A stretch of DNA of 64,000 nt from Novosphingobium olei (GTDB lineage: Bacteria > Pseudomonadota > Alphaproteobacteria > Sphingomonadales > Sphingomonadaceae), in contig NZ_JABBGM010000009.1 in assembly GCF_012927405.1 (NCBI RefSeq), positions 62,001 to 126,000 on the forward strand, in the 5' to 3' direction. This document shows, piece after piece, positions 58,820 to 64,000 of this stretch (the first letter of the stretch is position 1; the number at the start of each line of letters is the position of its first letter). The notes below the pieces were generated by a model. The model worked only from the letters and a program-made list of their open reading frames with translations, searched no databases and was not told where the DNA came from. The translations under genes were made by a program, and so were the position numbers.

Positions 58820-61021
58820 TCAGGGAAGCGGGATGGCGAGCGGCCTCGACATCGAGTTCCTGCCGATCTGGCGGACGAGGAACGTGGCCGATCCCGATCC
58901 GCCGGGCGGCAACTGGGCGGCTGGAATGGTGATCGTCGATGTCGATGCCGCCCAGCGCGCCAACGGGGTTTCGATCGTGCCTAGCACGATGTCCCAGCTC
59001 TCGCTTTCCTCGTTCAGCGGAACCTCGACCTGATCCAGCCATCGCCACGCGCCGCGCGCCCTTCGCACCCATGAAAGACGCACGGCGCCGTCGTGAAGAA
59101 CCTCGGCCTGCCCATGTACGGGGTTGAGCGGTTGCAAGGCGCTGCCCGTGCCCATGATGGTCGCAGCGGCGGGCGTCGTATCGTTGAGACCAACGCCCAA
59201 GATCTCGTCGAACTCGCCGGCCTGCGTATCGGCTATCTGTGTCAGGCGGTCGTCCAGCAGCACGAACGGTTCGCCCGCCGCACCGTGGGTGGCAATGGCC
59301 CACTCCGTGCCGCCGCGCCCGCGCAGCAGCGAGGATATCCGCCAGCGCCCGCCACCGAGCGGCGTAGCCTTGCCGAACTGGACGATCTCCGATCCGATCA
59401 GCGCGCGGTTCGCTGCGTTGGCGAGCAGGGCGGGCACGTCCGCATCGGTCAGCGCGAAGTCCGTGGAAGCAAGCTGGATGTCGACAGAATTGATCTGGTC
59501 GAACACCATCGGCGATCCCGCCGCCAGCGCCCCGATGGTCTGGCCGATGACCGCGCGGCGCGCAGCGGCCGGCCCCAGGCTCACGAGACCCGGCGCACCG
59601 CCGGTCTTGCGCCCGAACAGCGCTGCGCCTCTCCACCCGCCGCCGCTGCTCGACGCGGCAACGTACAATGGCGTCTGGTTGCCATCGCCGCTGCCATCCC
59701 ACGGCAGTTCGAAGGCATTGAGCAGCGTCGGCGTGATGGCGAGGTCGGCGGGCGCGTTGTAGCGGCCGGGATCCGTGGTCGACGCCGTCGCGGTGGTCTG
59801 TCCCTGCAGCGCGGGCACGGCGGCAAGGTTCAGGAGGACCCCGTCCTTCTGCCATTCCCAGTCCTCGATCCGCCAGATCCCTCTGGCAACCGGCACCTCG
59901 ACGAGTGGGGCGGACAGAAGTGCCGGATCGATCTCTGCGGTGCGATAGGTGATCCGCTCCATGGCGTGCGAACGGCGCAGCGCGGCAGCATCGGCGAAGG
60001 CGCGCGCGCTGTCGGAATCGATCGCGGCGGGCAGGTCGATCACCTGCAGCTCGCCGCGCTCGCTCCTGCCCTTGCCGCGCTGGAAACCGGGCTGGAAGTC
60101 GCGCGCGGGATCGTAGTAGCGGATCGCGCAATTGGCGATCTGGGGTAGCGGTTCGCGGCGCTTCGACCAGCCGGCGCTGGTCGGCGCCCTGCCGCCGTCC
60201 TCTTCGGTCGCGGAAGGTTCCGCCAGAACCGGCAGCGTGTACGGCGGACGATCGGCGTGGGCCAGCACCAGCGTTCCCCGATCCACCCAGGCGGAAAGGG
60301 GAATGGCGGCGCCAATCGCCGTGATCGTATCGCCGGCCGCACCCTGGTCGATGCTGAAGCCATCGAACGCCTGGTCGATCCGGGAACAGTCCGCTTCGGG
60401 AAGGATCGTCTCCAGCACCTTCGCCACCGTGCAGCCGTCATCGGCAAGCACTTCGAAGGAGAGCGAGGGAATGCGATTGCCGAAGTTGGCGAGTTCAAGG
60501 TCCTCGAAGACCGCGATGGCCACGCCGCGATGGGCTGGGCAGCGGCCGGCGGCTTCGGCCTGCGCCATAAGCGGGTCCGGTGCCTGGTCGCCGTGGCCGG
60601 TGTGGACGCGCATCGTCCCGCCGACCTTGAGGTCGCCCGCGCTGCCTCGCAGCAAGTTCCCGTCCGCCCAGACGCGTCCGATCGATCCGATCGGGCGGCT
60701 CGACAGCGCCACGGCGAACGACACAGTATACGTATAGGTCTTGACCTTCGGCCTGCCCTTGCCGCCACCGCTCGTCTCCTCATGCTCCACCAGTTCGGTG
60801 GACCAGATCACGGTGCCCGCCGTGCGCACCGTGCCGAAATGCAGCGGCAGGGCGTCGCCATAGCTTGAGGACTGGACGTTCAGTTCCTTGAGGCGCGGCC
60901 CCTTGACCGTCCGTCCGCCAACGATCGCATTGTCGATCTGCCGGCCCGCCAGCGCGCCGATCGCGCCGCCGATGGGGCCGCCAAGGATCGTACCGACAGC
61001 GGTGAGAAGCAGCGTTGCCAT
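58820..61021 (-). CDS. GTA/phage tail tip protein (Orfg15-like, short form)
   Basis: 733 residues. The hydrophobic, glycine-rich N-terminus (LLLTAVGTILGGPIGGAIGALAGRQIDNAI) and the following YGDALPLHFGTVRTAGTVIWSTEL are typical of the RcGTA Orfg15 and phage tail tip hub family; FAVALSSRPIGSIGRVWADG and the phage-tail_3-like middle (about 220-400) follow, with beta-rich C-terminal domains. RcGTA Orfg15 is about 1300 residues with a TIM-barrel domain; this protein lacks that part. It would form the tip that contacts the recipient cell. Confidence 0.85.
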   Translation of the reverse strand: MATLLLTAVGTILGGPIGGAIGALAGRQIDNAIVGGRTVKGPRLKELNVQSSSYGDALPLHFGTVRTAGTVIWSTELVEHEETSGGGKGRPKVKTYTYTVSFAVALSSRPIGSIGRVWADGNLLRGSAGDLKVGGTMRVHTGHGDQAPDPLMAQAEAAGRCPAHRGVAIAVFEDLELANFGNRIPSLSFEVLADDGCTVAKVLETILPEADCSRIDQAFDGFSIDQGAAGDTITAIGAAIPLSAWVDRGTLVLAHADRPPYTLPVLAEPSATEEDGGRAPTSAGWSKRREPLPQIANCAIRYYDPARDFQPGFQRGKGRSERGELQVIDLPAAIDSDSARAFADAAALRRSHAMERITYRTAEIDPALLSAPLVEVPVARGIWRIEDWEWQKDGVLLNLAAVPALQGQTTATASTTDPGRYNAPADLAITPTLLNAFELPWDGSGDGNQTPLYVAASSSGGGWRGAALFGRKTGGAPGLVSLGPAAARRAVIGQTIGALAAGSPMVFDQINSVDIQLASTDFALTDADVPALLANAANRALIGSEIVQFGKATPLGGGRWRISSLLRGRGGTEWAIATHGAAGEPFVLLDDRLTQIADTQAGEFDEILGVGLNDTTPAAATIMGTGSALQPLNPVHGQAEVLHDGAVRLSWVRRARGAWRWLDQVEVPLNEESESWDIVLGTIETPLARWAASTSTITIPAAQLPPGGSGSATFLVRQIGRNSMSRPLAIPLP

Positions 61022-61030
61022 CCGTGGTTC

Positions 61031-61420
61031 CTATTCTTCTGGAAGCTGCCATTCGCCCGCGACTGGCCAGGGCAGGGCGCCGGGCAACAAGGTCACGCGG
61101 CGCAGGCCCGCATGGGCGTGGACGAAGCCTTGCGCCGTGCGGATCAGCAGGTGCGGCTGGACCGGGTTCGCCATCGCAAGCACGAGGTCGCCCTCGCTTT
61201 CCACCGCGACGAGCCCGTTGGCACCGGCCATCCCTACCAGCCCGGCAATCTCCGCATGGCGCAGCGAGTAGCCCGTCGGAGCGACCGCGCTATACCCGGC
61301 CTCGCGCATGGCCAGTGCGACGAGGCCCACGCAATCGACTCCGCTGTCGCGATCGCGCCCGTGCAGCCGGTAGCGGGTGCCGACAAGGCCCAGCGCCGCG
61401 CGCTCCAGCCGCGCGTTCAT
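61031..61420 (-). CDS. NlpC/P60 cell-wall peptidase (Orfg14-like)
   Basis: 129 residues with the catalytic Cys in RDSGVDCVGLVALAMREAGY (near 29), and the His in HLLIRTAQGFVHAHAG (near 105). In GTA particles the protein of this position cuts peptidoglycan during DNA entry. Its start overlaps the DUF2163 gene by 4 bases (ATGA) and it stops 9 bases before the tail tip gene. Confidence 0.88.
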   Translation of the reverse strand: MNARLERAALGLVGTRYRLHGRDRDSGVDCVGLVALAMREAGYSAVAPTGYSLRHAEIAGLVGMAGANGLVAVESEGDLVLAMANPVQPHLLIRTAQGFVHAHAGLRRVTLLPGALPWPVAGEWQLPEE

Positions 61421-62247
61421 GATCCCGGCACCGCGTAGCGCGCCAGCAGGTCGTTGCCGGGCAGGTAGGGCTCGCCCTGGAAGTTCAGCGCATTGTCGAA
61501 TCGCGCGCCGCAGGTCTCGATCGTGTGGTCGCACCCCTCGCGCAGCAGCACCGCGGTTCCAGCCGCGATGTCGGTCTCGAACCGCCGGTCGAGCAGCAGC
61601 CAGTCGCCGCTCACGCTTTCGATCCTGCGCCACAGGCCACTGGCAGCGCCGTGCAGGATGCGCACCCGCCCGAAGGCGAGGTTCCCAAGCGGAGCCGTCG
61701 TGGTCACGCGGATCGCCGTACCATCGGCAGAAGCGCCCGCGATGGTCCCGCGCGAGGAAAACCGCGCGGCCGAAAGCGTGCAACCCGTCCCGCAAAACTC
61801 GGCCCGGCACGTCGGCGATGTTCGCGGCACCAGTTCGCGGTCGAGCAGGGTCTTCAACGACAGCAGCTCGGCCGAAAAGCCATCGCCTTCGGTGCCGACC
61901 GCGCCGATCGTGCCGCGATAGAGTTCCTGCTGCTCGAAGGTCTCCCAGTCGACCAGTCCGAGGATGATCGCGGCCCCGTCGAACCGCCCGGCCGCAAGGT
62001 CCTCTTCGCGGATCGCGTCGTGGCTCAGCGCGCCCGCGATCTCGGCGCTGTCCGGTTCCAGGCTGCCGGTCTTGCGGATGGCTGACGGGGTCATGCCGGG
62101 TGCGGTGCGGTGCAGCAGCGCGCCGAACCACAAGTCGCGGTCGTGGCTGGTGAAGCCCAGCGTCACCCCGTCCAGCCGCTCGATGCGCCACCACACCGCC
62201 ACCGTTTCCAGCGTTTCGCGAAACCATACGCGCGCAGGGTCGCTCAT
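61417..62247 (-). CDS. DUF2163 tail protein (Orfg13-like hub)
   Basis: 276 residues. The start VWWRIERLDGVTLGFTSHDRDL and the Cys-rich segment TCRAEFCGTGCTLSAARFSSRG, which can bind an Fe-S cluster or metal in Orfg13-type hub proteins, mark DUF2163. ATG 62247 begins 2 bases after the upstream stop; an ATG at 62256 overlapping that stop is possible. It is coupled to the NlpC/P60 gene. Confidence 0.88.
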   Translation of the reverse strand: MSDPARVWFRETLETVAVWWRIERLDGVTLGFTSHDRDLWFGALLHRTAPGMTPSAIRKTGSLEPDSAEIAGALSHDAIREEDLAAGRFDGAAIILGLVDWETFEQQELYRGTIGAVGTEGDGFSAELLSLKTLLDRELVPRTSPTCRAEFCGTGCTLSAARFSSRGTIAGASADGTAIRVTTTAPLGNLAFGRVRILHGAASGLWRRIESVSGDWLLLDRRFETDIAAGTAVLLREGCDHTIETCGARFDNALNFQGEPYLPGNDLLARYAVPGS

Positions 62248-62248
62248 C

Positions 62249-64000
62249 TCAGGCATCCTCGCGCAGTTCGACCAGCGGAACCGTCGGCGCTTCGCCGGCG
62301 GCAAAGGCCGCGCCGCTGATCTCGAGCTGGTCTTCGGCAAAGCGCACCGGCACGTCGAACAGGTAGCCGGCGGCGACCACCGCAGCGGCGGCGGGGGCCG
62401 ATGCGAACACGATCGTGCCGCCATCGGCCAGCGTCCAGTCGTGCCGTTCGGTCCCGTTGACGCTGACGATCACGCTCTCGGGCCGTGGCCGGGTGATGCG
62501 CCGCGTCTGCGTTTCGTCGCCCGCACCATACGACTTGATCAGGGCGAACCGCGATTTCGCGCCATCGCCGATGCCGATCACCTGATCGGCGGACGAGGGC
62601 ACGCCCGTCATCCCGTTGGAGCTGTAGTCGGAGGGATCGCGCAGGCGGAAGCCGCGCGCTTGCCCGCGCCTCGCCCGGAAGAACGCGATCAGTTCGCCCA
62701 GCTCCGCTTCCGACCGCACGCCAGGGCCGACGTCGAAGCGCAGCCGCGCGTTCGACCACAGGCTGTTGCGGCGCTCGAAGCCCGATGCGGTGATCGTCAC
62801 GTTGGTCGAAAACTCGGGCGTCACCGTCGCAGCCCGTCCGAGCGCGATGGGAAACAGCACGTCGTCGAAGGCCTGCATGGGCGCATCCTCACTTGTCTCT
62901 GGCAACCGGGTGAAGCCGTCGCGCGCAACTTGCGGCAGGGCCCAGATGAAGGTTTCGGCAACGCCCAGGCCAATCGCCTCGTCCGCCGCGGCGTCGATCC
63001 GGCGCCAAGGGATGTCGTCACCCGGCGTCAACACGAAGCCCGACAGGAAGTGCTGGCGGCTGCGCGCGTAGCCAAGCCTGGCCTCCGCCGCCGCCCGCGC
63101 CGCAGCGCGCAAAGCTTCCTTGCCGGCCACCAGCCAGTCGTAGTCCTCAAGCTGCAGGACATCGAACGCCGGATAGGCCCAGCCGGACGGCAGGTTGGCG
63201 CGGTGCGCCTCGGGCGTTGCCGGGTCCAGCACCGTTGGCAGGAAGGCGAGCAGCAGCACTTCCGCGCCCGCGCCTCCCGCCGCCGTACGCACCGCGTTGG
63301 CAAGGTCGCTGGTTGCCGCCGCCAGGATCACGCCCGCCGCATCGAGCAGGCTGCGCTGCGTGGCGGACAGCGTGCCCGACAGCGACGGGATCGCCACCGG
63401 ATTTCCGCCCAGCGCAGCCTTGGCCGCATCGTCGTACAGGCAGATCTGCTTGTCCGCCGTCACCCACCACCACGGCTCACCGATCTGGTAGCGTACCGGA
63501 AGCGCCGCCCCCTGCTGCAACGCCACCAGCGCCAGCGCCACCTTGCGCAGCCAGGCGGTCGCGCTCGTGTTCGCGGGGGAAAGCAGCGTCGATGGCGGGC
63601 TCCACCCGGTCAACGCGGGATCACCGGCTGCTGTGCGCTGCTGCCACGCGGCCGGGCAATGCTGCGCCAAAACCTCGAACGATTGCGACAGGATCACGGT
63701 GTATCCCGCGCTCTTGGCTTCGATCAGGAACGCCCGGTGCCACGCGCCGGCCGCCGGGTTCATCGCCGCTGCGGCCGGATCGACCACGAACCCGCCAGCG
63801 CCATCGCCTTTCAGGGAGAAGAAGTGGCTCATGCCGATGTAGTGATTGATGCTGCCACGGTAGCCGAGGCCCTGCACCGCGCGCACCAGCCGCGCAGGGC
63901 TCTGGTTGTAGCAGTCGTCGTAACCCGTCGCGATGCCCAGCTTGTGCGGTGGCACCATCACGTCGCCGATCGTCAGCATCGGCCGGTGCCCGTCGCAGCG
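62249..64000 (-). CDS. DUF2460/TIGR02217 distal tail protein with N-terminal TIM-barrel-like domain (5' end outside the window)
   Basis: At least 583 codons are visible; the frame is open at the right edge, so the start is not seen. The C-terminal ~210 residues (FDDVLFPIALGRAATVTPEFSTNVT, FRARRGQARGFRLRDPSDYSSNG) are DUF2460, the distal tail protein Orfg12-like. The N-terminal ~370 residues (LVRAVQGLGYRGSINHYIGMSHFF, GYTVILSQSFEV, QLEDYDWLVAGKEAL) look like a TIM-barrel/glycosidase-like domain, as in proteins named non-contractile tail sheath TIM barrel. The DUF2163, NlpC/P60 and tip genes follow. Confidence 0.82.
   Translation of the reverse strand, partial: RCDGHRPMLTIGDVMVPPHKLGIATGYDDCYNQSPARLVRAVQGLGYRGSINHYIGMSHFFSLKGDGAGGFVVDPAAAAMNPAAGAWHRAFLIEAKSAGYTVILSQSFEVLAQHCPAAWQQRTAAGDPALTGWSPPSTLLSPANTSATAWLRKVALALVALQQGAALPVRYQIGEPWWWVTADKQICLYDDAAKAALGGNPVAIPSLSGTLSATQRSLLDAAGVILAAATSDLANAVRTAAGGAGAEVLLLAFLPTVLDPATPEAHRANLPSGWAYPAFDVLQLEDYDWLVAGKEALRAAARAAAEARLGYARSRQHFLSGFVLTPGDDIPWRRIDAAADEAIGLGVAETFIWALPQVARDGFTRLPETSEDAPMQAFDDVLFPIALGRAATVTPEFSTNVTITASGFERRNSLWSNARLRFDVGPGVRSEAELGELIAFFRARRGQARGFRLRDPSDYSSNGMTGVPSSADQVIGIGDGAKSRFALIKSYGAGDETQTRRITRPRPESVIVSVNGTERHDWTLADGGTIVFASAPAAAAVVAAGYLFDVPVRFAEDQLEISGAAFAAGEAPTVPLVELREDA

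Overview
The window is high-GC chromosomal DNA of an alphaproteobacterium, most likely a sphingomonad close to Novosphingobium. The reasons are the rnd-lptC-lptA order, the exosortase-A-type polysaccharide genes, spinster-like MFS and ATP12 genes, a tandem cold-shock-domain protein, and a gene-transfer-agent-like tail module. This taxonomic reading is inference from gene content. No tRNA, rRNA, IS element or CRISPR array was seen. Coding density is very high and many genes overlap by 1 to 8 bases.

Layout. 1-2954: edge of an exosortase A (XrtA) exopolysaccharide locus (O-glycosylation ligase, a 51-residue membrane protein, a divergent glycosyltransferase). 3008-4702: an acidic, proline-rich membrane protein. 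4908-10995: gltB-gltD, closed by a strong terminator. 11093-14613: HAD hydrolase, ung, UDP-glucose dehydrogenase and an RNase D-like exonuclease. 14633-15849: lptC-lptA, without lptB after them. 15876-20608: a small polysaccharide locus (5'-truncated glycosyltransferase-methyltransferase, O-antigen ligase/polymerase-like protein, GT4 glycosyltransferase, galU). 20744-25858: murA, a DUF1905/ribbon-helix-helix pair opposite an HTH-DUF4019 protein, phaB, a methyltransferase and an FTPA-repeat envelope protein. 26043-28989: three-gene glycan operon (GT4, SGNH, fucosyltransferase-like). 29113-34738: divergent clpB and an M16 peptidase lipoprotein. 34722-37008: three uncharacterised exported proteins. 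37355-41697: gatC-gatA and gatB, split by an FkbM methyltransferase gene. 41856-42811: FKBP and S21. 43030-46900: six-gene chain from crcB to the ATP12 chaperone. 46963-49892: small basic protein, then terC, a CX5R phosphatase-like gene, a membrane protein and a sterol desaturase on the minus strand. 50146-50919: tandem cold-shock protein with a long structured leader. 51087-54120: argD-argF-hslO. 54191-56957: queC, MFS transporter, sodC. 57047-58141: OmpA-family protein. 58332-64000: DUF2793, then the tail-tip genes of a GTA/prophage-like cluster running out of the right edge.

How the genes connect. galU and ugd supply UDP-glucose and UDP-glucuronate for the surface-glycan genes at both the left edge and 15.9-19.7 kb. 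murA, lptCA, ompA, the M16 lipoprotein and the FTPA protein also serve the envelope. gltBD, gatCAB and argDF cover nitrogen assimilation and Gln/Arg supply.

No convincing wholly new defence or biosynthetic system was found. The best leads are the tail module with a TIM-barrel-like domain joined to the DUF2460 protein; the cold-shock leader with two hairpins of interchangeable stems; AT-rich or perfect inverted repeats upstream of ompA and of the secreted-protein operon; the fkbM insertion within gatCAB; and the FTPA-repeat protein family.
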